A DNA stretch of 64,000 bases, from positions 7,832,170 to 7,896,169 of the forward strand of contig NC_021985.1 in the NCBI RefSeq assembly GCF_000444875.1, in the 5' to 3' direction. The position numbers were made by a program, and so were the translations under genes. Positions 10,475-19,360 of the stretch are shown one piece after another. Within the stretch, counting starts at the first letter, position 1, and each line of letters begins with the position of its first letter. Under the pieces are notes generated by a model, which had not been told where the DNA came from, searched no databases, and saw only the letters and a program-made list of their open reading frames with translations. The DNA comes from Streptomyces collinus Tu 365 (GTDB lineage Bacteria > Actinomycetota > Actinomycetes > Streptomycetales > Streptomycetaceae).

Positions 10475-11323
10475 ATGCCAAGCCCTTCCGTGTGGAATGT
10501 GGTGCTCGACGCAGCATCGGACGCCGACGTCGTGCTCGCCACCGACTTCCCGGTGACGGGCCGCAACGAGGGCGGTTTCGCCGACCTGACGCCCAGCCTG
10601 GGACTGGACTGCGCGCTGTGGCAGACCGTCGCACCGGCCCGGGCCCCCGGCCCCGGCATCGACCCGGACGAGTACCTCGCGCCCTGGCTGGCCGAGGTCG
10701 CCGCGAGCGGACGCAGGGTCCGGGCGGTCCTCGGCTACTGCGCCGGATCGGTCTTCGCCGGCGCCCTGGCCGAGAGGATCGCCGACCGCCAGCCGGTCGC
10801 CCCGCAGGTGGTGGTCTTCGACCCCGAACTCGTCGACGTGCCCACCGTGCACCTGCAGTTCGGCCGGGTCATCGGCAACATGACCGCCGTACTGACCCCG
10901 GCCGAGGTCGACGAGCTGGCCGGCGCCGCGGAGCGCCTGGCCGCCCGGCCCGGGATCACCCCGGCCGCGTTCGCCACCGAGCTCTATGCGATCTTCGAGC
11001 CGATCGGCTCGGCCGCGCTGCGCCGCGCCGGCCTCGACGAGGGCTACGCCGGTGAACTGGTGGCCCTGGTCGGCTCGTTCATGACCTATCTCGGCGTCGC
11101 CGCCGGACTCGATCCGCGTCCCGGCTGGTCCCGGGCCACCGTCGTCACCTCGGCGAGCCCGGCCAGCGGACTCAACCGGATGCGCGCCACCCCCGGCCTG
11201 GCACCGATCGCCGTGGCGGACGAGGTCCGGTTCGAGGTGGAGCACCGCGATCTGCTGCGCACCCCGGAGGTCGCCACGACCGTGGCCGGCCTGCTCGGCA
11301 CCGGCTCGCAGGCCCGCCGATGA
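10475..11323 (+). CDS. kirHI: Dieckmann cyclase (alpha/beta-hydrolase fold) for pyridone ring formation and chain release
   Basis: 282 residues; ATG preceded by AGGAG at a 9-base gap. It looks like a type I thioesterase in which the nucleophile elbow reads GYCAGS, so the usual Ser is Cys 89. A candidate triad is Cys 89, Asp 116 (in DPELVD) and His 257 (in EHRDLL). The TrdC/NcmC/KirHI family of Dieckmann cyclases uses such a Cys-Asp-His triad to form tetramate or pyridone rings while releasing the chain from a carrier protein. The setting fits: it follows a TE-less PKS ending in an unreduced module and overlaps by ATGA the NRPS that would add the ring nitrogen. A hydrolytic thioesterase is the alternative. 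Confidence 0.82.
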   Translation: MPSPSVWNVVLDAASDADVVLATDFPVTGRNEGGFADLTPSLGLDCALWQTVAPARAPGPGIDPDEYLAPWLAEVAASGRRVRAVLGYCAGSVFAGALAERIADRQPVAPQVVVFDPELVDVPTVHLQFGRVIGNMTAVLTPAEVDELAGAAERLAARPGITPAAFATELYAIFEPIGSAALRRAGLDEGYAGELVALVGSFMTYLGVAAGLDPRPGWSRATVVTSASPASGLNRMRATPGLAPIAVADEVRFEVEHRDLLRTPEVATTVAGLLGTGSQARR

Positions 11324-14300
11324 CGGCCGGCGCGGCGGACGCCCGCGGGCGCGCCTCGCGCAAGGAGACCGCTCTGTGGCTGCTCGACGACCTCGTGCCC
11401 GGCAGCGGCGCCAACAACCTGTCGCTGGCCTTCCGCGTCGCCGGCCGCCTCGACCCGGCCGCCCTGGCCACGGCACTCGACCTGCTGCCCCGCCGGTACG
11501 AGGTGCTGCGCACGGTCTTCCACCGCAGCGACGACGCCCTGACCAGGACCGTCCTGCCCAGCCTCCGCATCGAGCCGGAGCAGGCGGACGCGCACGGTGA
11601 CGACCACGGCGCCGGGCACGGTGACGAGCGCGACGCCCTGACCGCTTTCGTGGCCCGCCCCTTCCGGGCCGACGGGAGCCCGCTGCTTCGCGCCCTGCTG
11701 CTGCACGGCCCCGACGACGACATCCTCTGTCTCGCGCTGCACCACGCCATCGCCGACGTGCAGTCCACCGCCGTCCTGCGCGCCCAGCTCGTCGAGTTCT
11801 ACGAGGCGGTGCTGGCCGGCCGGACCCCCGAGCCGGACCCGGTGCCCGCCTGGCACGAGCCCGCGCCCTCCGAACGGAGCCTCACGTTCTGGCGCGACAC
11901 CATGGCCGGGTTCCGCTCGTCCGGCTCGGAGCTGTGGTGCGAGAAGCCGGCCCCGGCGACCACCACGCTGGAGGGTGACGAGGTCACCCACGTCCTGTCG
12001 CCCGAGGCGCACGAGGTCGTCCGGCGGCTGCAACGCGAGCTGCGCGCGCCCGAGTCGGTCGTCCTGCTCACCGCGTACGCGGTGCTGCTGGCCGGACACG
12101 GCGCCGGACCCGACCTGACCATCGGCTCGCCGGTCAACACGCGCGGCCGGGAAGCGGCCGGGGCGGTCGGCTACCACAGCAACCTGGTCACGCTGCGCCT
12201 GCTGACCGAGCGCACGGCAGGTTTCCGCGAGCTGGTCGGCCGGGCGCGCCGGGTCTTCATGGAGGCGATGACCCACGCGGACACCCCCGCCGACGAACTG
12301 CTCGACGTGGTCGAGCGCGACGGTTCCGGCTGGCGCAACGTGCTGTTCCGGCACGTGTTCAACTACGTGCCGTTCACCGCCGGCCAGCGCACCTTCACGG
12401 TGGCGGGCGCCGCGGCGGAACTGGTCGTGGTCGAGAACGGGTTCAGCCAGTTCGACCTGGAATTCTTCGTGACCTCCGACCGTGACAGCGCAACCGTGCG
12501 CGCGGCGTTCTACACCGGGGTCCTGGACCGCGCGGACGTCGACCTCATGGTCCGCCGCTACGACGCGCTGCTGGTCGCCGTCGGCGCCGCCCTGGACACG
12601 CCGGTCGGCTCGCTGTCGATCTGGTCACCCCGGGACCACGCGGTCATCGACGCCGCCAACGCCACCGACCGCCCGATCGAGCTGACGTCGGTGCTCGCCG
12701 GATTCGCCGAGCGCGCCGCCGCCGAGCCGGACGCCCTCGCGGTCCGCGACGGAGACCGTGGAGTGAGCTACGGTCGCCTGTGGTCCGCCGCGGCGCACAC
12801 CGCCGAGCGGCTGACGGCGGCCGGCGTCCGCCCCGGCGACATCGTCGCGCTGCTCGTGCCGCGGGGTGCGGCACTGGCCGCCGCGGTGTTCGGGACCTGG
12901 CTCGCCGGTGCGGCGTACCTGCCGCTGGACCCGCACCACCCGGCGGAGCGCATCGCCTACCAGCTGGACGACGCGGGCGCACGGGTGGTGGTGACCGGCG
13001 ACGGCCTCACCGCGCCCGGCGACCGCCGGACGGTCCCCGCCCCCGACGTCGACGCCGCGCCCACCCTCCCCGTCGACCGCGACAGGACCGGCGCGGCAGG
13101 GCCGGACGCCCTCGCGTACGTGATCTACACCTCCGGATCGACGGGACGGCCCAAGGGCATCCCCATCACCCACCGGAGCCTGGCCAACCACATCACCGAC
13201 TACGCGGTGCGCTTCGGCGTCGCCGCGACGGCGCGGCCCACCGGCTGGCTCAGCACGTACAGTTTCGACACCTCGTCGCTGGAACTGATGATGCCGCTGC
13301 TGCACGGCGGCCACACGGTCGTGCTGCCCGACGAGGCGCGCACCGACGGAGCCCTGCTGGCCGAGGCGATACGCGTCCACGACATCGGATTCCTGCAGGC
13401 GACGCCGACCACCTGGCGACTCGTCGCCGACCGGATCACCGCTCTGGTCGCAGGCCGCACGCTGCTCAGCGGAGGTGAGCCACTGCCCGGCGGCCTGGCC
13501 GCGACCCTGACCGGGGCGGGCGCCGAACTGTGGAACGTCTACGGCCCCACGGAGAGCACGATCTGGGCGACCGCAGGACGGGTGCCGACGGACCCCGGCG
13601 ACCGGGTCGACGTGGGGACGCCGATCGCCAACACCCGGGTCTTCATCGCCGGCCCGGACGGGGAGCCGCTGCCGATCGGCCTGCGCGGCGAATTGTGCGT
13701 CGCCGGGGTCGGTGTCGCCGCCGGCTACCACGGGCGGCCCGACCTCACCGCCGAGCGGTTCGGATCGAACCCCCGGTGGGGACGCTTCTACCGCTCCGGA
13801 GACGTGGCGCGCTGGCTGCCGGACGGCCGCATCAACCTGCTGGGCCGCATGGACCGGCAGGTGAAGCTGCGCGGCAACCGGATCGAACTGGGCGAGATCG
13901 AGGCGGTGTTGTCCGATCACCCGGACGTCGAGGCGGCCGCCGTGCTGGTGGTCGGCGACCCCGGCACGGACGGCAGCCTGGCCGCTTTCGTCCAGGTGCC
14001 GCACCGGCCCGAGGCGATGGGCGAGCTCTGGGAGTACGCCCGGCAGCGGCTGCCGCGCTCGGTGGTGCCGCACCGCTTCCTCGCGGTGGAGGCGTTTCCG
14101 CGTACCGGAAGCGACAAGGTCGACTACCTGGCGCTGGCGGACCTCGCCGCGCGCAGGCCGGCCGCGACCGGCGGTGACGCCGCGGGCCCGGTCGGCGGCG
14201 ACGCGCTCACCGCCACCCTGACCAAGCTCTTCGCCGAGCTGCTCGACCAGCCGGACCTGGACGCCGACTCCCACTTCTTCACCAGCGGTGGCCACTCGCT

Positions 14301-14421
14301 GCTCGCCGCCGCCCTCGCCCAGCGCATCAAGGACGAGACAGGTGTCCGGCTGCCACTCACCGACGTGTTCGAGAACCCGACCCCCGCCGCGCTGGCCGGC
14401 CGCCTGCGCGGGCTCGGGTGA
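11320..14421 (+). CDS. kirB: Single-module NRPS (C-A-T), adds the amino acid that becomes the pyridone nitrogen
   Basis: 1033 residues; the ATG overlaps the stop of the cyclase gene. Condensation domain at about 15-430 with HHAIAD (His 141-142, Asp 146); adenylation domain at about 455-940 with TSGSTGRPKG near 604 and GPTEST; carrier domain with GGHSLL (Ser 993). No TE. My reading of the binding-pocket residues is D-T-L-Q-L-G-V-I-W-K, one position away from the actinomycete glycine code as I remember it. However, the cluster encodes aspartate decarboxylase, and the kirromycin homologue KirB is held to incorporate beta-alanine. So the substrate is inferred as beta-alanine from context, with glycine the reading from the pocket alone. 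It sits at the end of the PKS line and delivers to the adjacent cyclase. Confidence 0.88.
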   Translation: MTAGAADARGRASRKETALWLLDDLVPGSGANNLSLAFRVAGRLDPAALATALDLLPRRYEVLRTVFHRSDDALTRTVLPSLRIEPEQADAHGDDHGAGHGDERDALTAFVARPFRADGSPLLRALLLHGPDDDILCLALHHAIADVQSTAVLRAQLVEFYEAVLAGRTPEPDPVPAWHEPAPSERSLTFWRDTMAGFRSSGSELWCEKPAPATTTLEGDEVTHVLSPEAHEVVRRLQRELRAPESVVLLTAYAVLLAGHGAGPDLTIGSPVNTRGREAAGAVGYHSNLVTLRLLTERTAGFRELVGRARRVFMEAMTHADTPADELLDVVERDGSGWRNVLFRHVFNYVPFTAGQRTFTVAGAAAELVVVENGFSQFDLEFFVTSDRDSATVRAAFYTGVLDRADVDLMVRRYDALLVAVGAALDTPVGSLSIWSPRDHAVIDAANATDRPIELTSVLAGFAERAAAEPDALAVRDGDRGVSYGRLWSAAAHTAERLTAAGVRPGDIVALLVPRGAALAAAVFGTWLAGAAYLPLDPHHPAERIAYQLDDAGARVVVTGDGLTAPGDRRTVPAPDVDAAPTLPVDRDRTGAAGPDALAYVIYTSGSTGRPKGIPITHRSLANHITDYAVRFGVAATARPTGWLSTYSFDTSSLELMMPLLHGGHTVVLPDEARTDGALLAEAIRVHDIGFLQATPTTWRLVADRITALVAGRTLLSGGEPLPGGLAATLTGAGAELWNVYGPTESTIWATAGRVPTDPGDRVDVGTPIANTRVFIAGPDGEPLPIGLRGELCVAGVGVAAGYHGRPDLTAERFGSNPRWGRFYRSGDVARWLPDGRINLLGRMDRQVKLRGNRIELGEIEAVLSDHPDVEAAAVLVVGDPGTDGSLAAFVQVPHRPEAMGELWEYARQRLPRSVVPHRFLAVEAFPRTGSDKVDYLALADLAARRPAATGGDAAGPVGGDALTATLTKLFAELLDQPDLDADSHFFTSGGHSLLAAALAQRIKDETGVRLPLTDVFENPTPAALAGRLRGLG

Positions 14422-14444
14422 GCGGCCGAAGGGGACCACTCACC

Positions 14445-17400
14445 ATGCTGAAACCGGTCTTCCTCTTCGCCGGGCAGGGCTCCCAGTACCACGGCATGGG
14501 CCGGTGGCTCTACGGTGCCGACCCGTTCTTCCGCGACGCTCTGGATTCTCTGGACGCGGTGGTGCGCGAGATCAACGGCGACTCGGTCATCGACGCGATC
14601 CACGGCGACGGCCGCGGCGCCGAGCTGGCGATGACCCGCCTGTCGCTCACCCAGCCGGCCATCTTCATGGTCGAGTACGCTCTGGCCCGCATGCTGCGCG
14701 CCCACGGCTTCGAGCCGGAGCTGGTGCTCGGCGCCAGCCTGGGCGAGGTCGTCGCCGCCGCGGTGGCCGGCATCTTCGACCCCGAGGAATGTCTGCGCTC
14801 GCTGCTGGAGCAGGTGGCGCTCTTCGAGGCTGAGTGCCCGCGCGGCGGGATGCTGGCGGTCCTCGCCGACGCCGGCCTCGTCGACCGCGAACCCGCGCTG
14901 GCCGGGGCGCATCTGGCCGCGATCAACGGGCCGGACAACTTCGTGCTCGCGGGCACGGCCGGCCGGCTCGACGCCATCGAGCGCCACTTGGCCGCCTCGG
15001 GTGTGCTCTGCCAACGGCTCCCGGTGTTGTTCCCGTTCCACTCGCCGCTGATCGACGGCGTGCGCGACGCCTTCACGAAGCTCGTGGGCGGTCTCACGCC
15101 CCGAGCCGCGTCGATCCCGCTGATCTCCGGAACCACCGGTGCCGAGGTGCGCCACCCCGGCCCGGACCACTTCTGGCAGGTCCTCCGTGAGCCGTTCGAC
15201 CTGTCACGCGCCCTCGAACCGCTGCTGGCCCGCGACGACCTGCTCTTCCTGGACCTCGGACCGTCCGGGTCGATGGCCAACCTGGTACGGGCGCGGCTTC
15301 CCGAGGGCAGCCGGTCCCGGGTGCTGCCGCTGCTCTCCCCGTACGCCCGGGACGAGGTGCTGTACCAGGCGGTGCTCGACACCCGCTCGGTCATCGCCGC
15401 CCCGGCTCGACGAACCGAGGTGACCACCATGACCGCTCCGACGCCCGTGGCCGACCCCGCCACCCCGGGCGACGGCTTCGACGTCTACGTCTTCCCGGGT
15501 CAGGGCGCTCAGGTCAAGGGCATGGGCCGAGACCTGTTCGACCGGTTCCCCGAACTGGTCGAACGGGCCGACGCCGTCCTCGGGTACTCGATCCGTGAAC
15601 TGTGCCTTGAGGACCCCGGCCGCAACCTGCGCGACACCCGGTACACCCAGCCGGCCCTGTACGTGGTCGGCGCGCTCTCCTGGCTGGCCACCGTACAGGA
15701 GGGCGGCCGTCTGCCCGACTACCTGCTCGGGCACAGCCTCGGTGAGTTCGCCGCCCTGTTCGCCGCGGGCGTGTACGACTTCGAAACCGGCCTGCGCCTG
15801 GTCGCCGAACGCGGCCGGCTGATGGGACAGGTCACCGGCGGCACCATGGCCGCGGTCTCGGCCGTCGACTCGTCCCTGGTCCGGGAGGTGCTGCGCGACG
15901 ACGAGCTGTCCGGACTGGACATCGCCAACTACAACGCGCCGACCCAGACGGTCGTCGCCGGCCCGGCCGACGCGGTCAACCGCGCGCTTGCGGTGTTCAA
16001 GGACAAGGGCGCCCGCTGTGCCCCGCTCAACGTCAGCGCCCCCTTCCACAGCCGCTACATGGCGCAGGCCGCGGAGGAGTTCGGGCGCCTGCTGGACGCC
16101 ACCGCCTTCGCCGCCCCGAAGATCCCGGTGATCAGCAACGTCGACGCCCGGCCGTACGAGCCGGACGCCGTGGCCGCCACCCTGCGCCGCCAGATCGTCT
16201 CCCCGGTGCGGTGGACCGACAGCATCCGGCTGCTCATGGGCCGGGGCGACTTCCGGGTCCGCGAACTGGGCCCGGGACAGGTGCTGACCAAGCTGATCGC
16301 CCGGATCCGGGACGAGGCCACCCCACTGCGGCCCGAACCGGCACGGACCACGGTGCCGACCGGGCCGGTCAACGCTCCGGCACCGCGGCGCGCGGAGCTG
16401 GGCTCGGCGGCGTTCCGGCGCGACCACGGGGTCCGGCACGCCTACGTCGCCGGCGGCATGCACCACGGCGTCAGCTCCGTCGCCCTGGTCGCCCGGCTGG
16501 CCCGCTCCGGCCTGCTCGGCCACTTCGGGGCGGCCGGGCTCCCGCTCGCGGACGTCGCCGACGCGATCCGCGGCATCCGGGCGGCCGCCGGGGCCGACGC
16601 GCCGTTCGGGGTCAACATCACCTACGACCCCTTCGACCCGCGCGCCGAGGCCGACATGGTCGACCTGCTGGTCCGTGAGAACGTCCGTCTCGTCGAGGCG
16701 GCCACGTACGTCGAGGTGACCCCCGCACTGGTGAGGCACCGTCTGACCGGTGCCCGCATCCTGGCGGACGGAACGGTGCACGCCCCGCGCAAGCTGCTCG
16801 CCAAGGTGACCCGCCTGGACACCGCCCGCCTGTTCTTCGCACCACCGCCGCGCCCCCTCGTGACACGGCTGGTGGACGACGGACTGCTCAATGCCGAGGA
16901 GGCCGCGGCCGGCGAGCGGATCGCCCTGGCCGACGACATCTGCGCGATCGGCGACGGAGCCGACTACACCGACCAGGGCTCCCTGCCCGCGCTGCTGCCC
17001 TCGGTGCGACGGCTGCGCACACAGCTCGGCGGGGTCGCCTCCGGCGTACGCGTCGGGGGCGGTGGAGGCATCGGCTCCCCGGAGTCGGCCGCCGCCGCGT
17101 TCGTCCTGGGCGCCGACTTCATCCTCACCGGGTCGATCAACCTCTGCACCGCCGAGAGCGGGCTCAGCGAAGCCGCCAAGGACCTGCTGCCGAACCTCGA
17201 CGTGCACGACACCGCGTACGCCCCGCACGGTGCCCTGTTCGAACTCGGCGGCCGGGCCCGGGTGCTGCGCAAGGGCGTGCTCTTCCATGTGCGCGCCGGA
17301 AAGCTCTACGACCTGTGGCGCACCTACGACTCCTGGGACGCCGTGCCCGGCTGGATCCGGTCCCGGGTGGAACGCGACTACTTCGGCGCCGGCTTCGAGG

Positions 17401-17681
17401 AGCTGGCGTCGCGGGTCGTCCCCGCCGGCGAGCCGGCCGACCCCAAGCGCCGGATGGCCCTGGTCTTCCGCTGGTACTGCGCCCAGGCACAGCGCTGGGC
17501 GATCGAGGGCACCCCGGAGCGGGTCGCGGACTACCAGGTGGCCTGCGGGCCGGCGCTGGGCGCCTGCAACCACTGGCTGCGCGGCACCACGTACGAGGCC
17601 TGGCGTGACCGGCACGCCGACGAACTGGCCGACCGACTCATCACCGAAGCCGCCGAGATCGTCGGGTCCGCCGGCGTATAG
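14445..17681 (+). CDS. kirCI: Trans-acting acyl hydrolase / malonyl acyltransferase / PfaD-type enoyl reductase tri-domain protein
   Basis: 1078 residues from the ATG at 14445 (AGGGGA upstream; an in-frame GTG at 14418 is less likely). Domain 1 (about 1-300) is AT-like but reads GASLG (Ser 98) in place of GHSxG, as in the proofreading acyl hydrolases of trans-AT systems. Domain 2 (about 340-620) is a true AT with GHSLG (Ser 431) and SAPFHS at 531, malonyl-type. Domain 3 (about 640-1078) is a TIM-barrel FMN enoyl reductase of the PfaD type, with the glycine-rich VGGGGGIGSPE phosphate-binding stretch. Such proteins serve modules lacking AT or ER, so modules outside the window are probably trans-AT. 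KirCI of kirromycin is, from memory, of this tandem-AT kind. Confidence 0.87.
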   Translation: MLKPVFLFAGQGSQYHGMGRWLYGADPFFRDALDSLDAVVREINGDSVIDAIHGDGRGAELAMTRLSLTQPAIFMVEYALARMLRAHGFEPELVLGASLGEVVAAAVAGIFDPEECLRSLLEQVALFEAECPRGGMLAVLADAGLVDREPALAGAHLAAINGPDNFVLAGTAGRLDAIERHLAASGVLCQRLPVLFPFHSPLIDGVRDAFTKLVGGLTPRAASIPLISGTTGAEVRHPGPDHFWQVLREPFDLSRALEPLLARDDLLFLDLGPSGSMANLVRARLPEGSRSRVLPLLSPYARDEVLYQAVLDTRSVIAAPARRTEVTTMTAPTPVADPATPGDGFDVYVFPGQGAQVKGMGRDLFDRFPELVERADAVLGYSIRELCLEDPGRNLRDTRYTQPALYVVGALSWLATVQEGGRLPDYLLGHSLGEFAALFAAGVYDFETGLRLVAERGRLMGQVTGGTMAAVSAVDSSLVREVLRDDELSGLDIANYNAPTQTVVAGPADAVNRALAVFKDKGARCAPLNVSAPFHSRYMAQAAEEFGRLLDATAFAAPKIPVISNVDARPYEPDAVAATLRRQIVSPVRWTDSIRLLMGRGDFRVRELGPGQVLTKLIARIRDEATPLRPEPARTTVPTGPVNAPAPRRAELGSAAFRRDHGVRHAYVAGGMHHGVSSVALVARLARSGLLGHFGAAGLPLADVADAIRGIRAAAGADAPFGVNITYDPFDPRAEADMVDLLVRENVRLVEAATYVEVTPALVRHRLTGARILADGTVHAPRKLLAKVTRLDTARLFFAPPPRPLVTRLVDDGLLNAEEAAAGERIALADDICAIGDGADYTDQGSLPALLPSVRRLRTQLGGVASGVRVGGGGGIGSPESAAAAFVLGADFILTGSINLCTAESGLSEAAKDLLPNLDVHDTAYAPHGALFELGGRARVLRKGVLFHVRAGKLYDLWRTYDSWDAVPGWIRSRVERDYFGAGFEELASRVVPAGEPADPKRRMALVFRWYCAQAQRWAIEGTPERVADYQVACGPALGACNHWLRGTTYEAWRDRHADELADRLITEAAEIVGSAGV

Positions 17682-17695
17682 CAAAGGAGAGCGTT

Positions 17696-18895
17696 GTGTC
17701 CGAGACCGTTCGTCCCGTCGACGGCCTGCCCATGACCCGTGGCACGTGCCCGTTCGACCCCGCACCCGAGCTCGCCGAGCTGCGCGAGGAGCAGCCGGTG
17801 GCCCGCATGGTCTTCCCGGACGGCCACCTCGGCTGGCTGATCACCGGCTACGACGAGGTCCGCCGGCTCCTCGCCGCCCGGGGCATGAGCTCGCGCGGCG
17901 ACCTGCTGCGCACGCCGATCCCGCTGCCGATGGCCGGGAACCGGACCGAACTGGCGCCGGGGATGTTCACGGCGATGGACCCGCCGGAGCACACCCACTA
18001 CCGGCGCCGGCTGACCGCCTGGTTCTCGGCCCGCCGCACCCGGACGATGGAGCCGAGGCTGACCGAGCACGTCGACCTGTATCTCGGCAGGATGATCGAG
18101 GAAGGCGGACCCACCGACCTGGTCGCCGCGTTCGCCGAGCCGGTCGCCGGGCTGGTGATCTGCGAGCTGCTCGGTGTTCCCGCCGACCGGCGGGACGTGT
18201 TCGTCAAGGGCATCAAGGCGCTGCTGACCGTCCACTCCAGCGCGGAGGAGGCGATCGCCGGCTGGCAGAACGTGGGCGGGCAGCTGATGGAGCTGATCCG
18301 CGCCAAACGCGAGGAGCCCACCGACGACCTGCTCGGCACGCTGGTCTCCGACGGCGCTTTCAGCGACGAGGAGCTGGCGACCATCGGCAGCGTGCTGCTC
18401 GTGGGCGGCTACGACACCAGCAAGAACATGATCGCGCTGGGCACCTTCGCCCTGCTGGCACACCCCGACCAGTACGCGGCGCTGGCCGCGGACCCGGGCC
18501 TGGGCGCGGGCGCGGTGGAGGAACTGCTGCGTTACGTGACGGTCATGCACGCCGGCTCGATCCGCGCGGCCGGCGCCGACATGGACTTCGACGGGCACCA
18601 CTTCACCGAGGGAGACGCCGTGTCCCTGTCGCTGGCCGCGGCCAACCGGGACCCGTCGCTCTGCGAGGACCCGGACCGCCTGGACATCACCCGGCCGCCG
18701 GTGGCGCACCTGTCGTTCGGTTACGGCATCCACCAGTGCGTCGGCCAGCAACTGGCCCGCCTTGAGCTGCGGATCGCGTTCGAGGGGCTGGCCCGGCGGC
18801 TGCCCGGGCTGCGGCTGGCGATCCCCGAGGACCAGGTCCGCACCAACCCCGAATCGATCATCTACGGCGTCCACGAGCTGCCGGTGACATGGTGA
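17696..18895 (+). CDS. Cytochrome P450 tailoring hydroxylase
   Basis: 399 residues; GTG start with AAAGGAG at 17683-17689, 14 bases after the previous stop. Soluble bacterial P450 (CYP105/107-like size). I-helix GGYDTSKN near 237, ExxR motif EELLR, and heme-binding loop FGYGIHQCVG with the ligand Cys at 348. It lies between the trans-AT gene and panD, the position I recall for kirOI, whose product was assigned to a late hydroxylation of kirromycin. The site of oxidation cannot be told from sequence. Needs ferredoxin and reductase from elsewhere; none is encoded here. Confidence 0.88.
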   Translation: MSETVRPVDGLPMTRGTCPFDPAPELAELREEQPVARMVFPDGHLGWLITGYDEVRRLLAARGMSSRGDLLRTPIPLPMAGNRTELAPGMFTAMDPPEHTHYRRRLTAWFSARRTRTMEPRLTEHVDLYLGRMIEEGGPTDLVAAFAEPVAGLVICELLGVPADRRDVFVKGIKALLTVHSSAEEAIAGWQNVGGQLMELIRAKREEPTDDLLGTLVSDGAFSDEELATIGSVLLVGGYDTSKNMIALGTFALLAHPDQYAALAADPGLGAGAVEELLRYVTVMHAGSIRAAGADMDFDGHHFTEGDAVSLSLAAANRDPSLCEDPDRLDITRPPVAHLSFGYGIHQCVGQQLARLELRIAFEGLARRLPGLRLAIPEDQVRTNPESIIYGVHELPVTW

Positions 18896-18909
18896 ACGGA
18901 GACCACCCG

Positions 18910-19329
18910 GTGTACCGAGAGATGCTCAAGTCGAAGATCCACCGCGCCACCGTGACGCAGGCGGACCTGCACTACGTCGGCTCGCTGACGCTCGACTCGA
19001 CGCTGATGGCCGCCGCGAACCTGCTGCCCGGGGAGAAGGTCGACGTCGTCGACATCGACAACGGCGCCCGGCTCAGCACGTACGTCATCGAGGGGCCGGC
19101 CGGCAGCGGAGTGGTGGGCATCAACGGCGCGGCGGCCCGGCTGATCAGTCCCGGCGACCTGGTGATCGTCATCTCCTACGCGGCGATGACCGAGGAACAG
19201 GCTCGCGCGTACCGGCCGAGCGTGGTCTTCGTCGACGACGGCAACCGACCGCAGCACGTCGGTTCCGACCCCGCCGAGGCGCCGGACGGCGCCGACGACC
19301 TGATACGCGGCGACACCGTCGACGCGTGA
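18910..19329 (+). CDS. panD: Aspartate 1-decarboxylase (beta-alanine supply)
   Basis: 139 residues from GTG 18910, which has GGAG 8 bases upstream; an ATG at 18889 overlapping the P450 stop would add 7 residues. From GTG 18910 the self-cleavage site YVGS falls with Gly 24 and Ser 25, exactly the family position at which PanD splits to make its pyruvoyl cofactor. The KSKIHRATVTQADLHY stretch before it and the NGAAARL and GDLVIVISY stretches are typical. The reaction is L-aspartate to beta-alanine plus CO2. Inside an NRPS/PKS cluster this most likely feeds beta-alanine to the upstream C-A-T NRPS (KirD role in kirromycin); extra pantothenate/CoA supply is the alternative. Confidence 0.93.
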   Translation: MYREMLKSKIHRATVTQADLHYVGSLTLDSTLMAAANLLPGEKVDVVDIDNGARLSTYVIEGPAGSGVVGINGAAARLISPGDLVIVISYAAMTEEQARAYRPSVVFVDDGNRPQHVGSDPAEAPDGADDLIRGDTVDA

Positions 19330-19360
19330 CCGCACCGATCCGGCGAACTCGGAGACCCCA

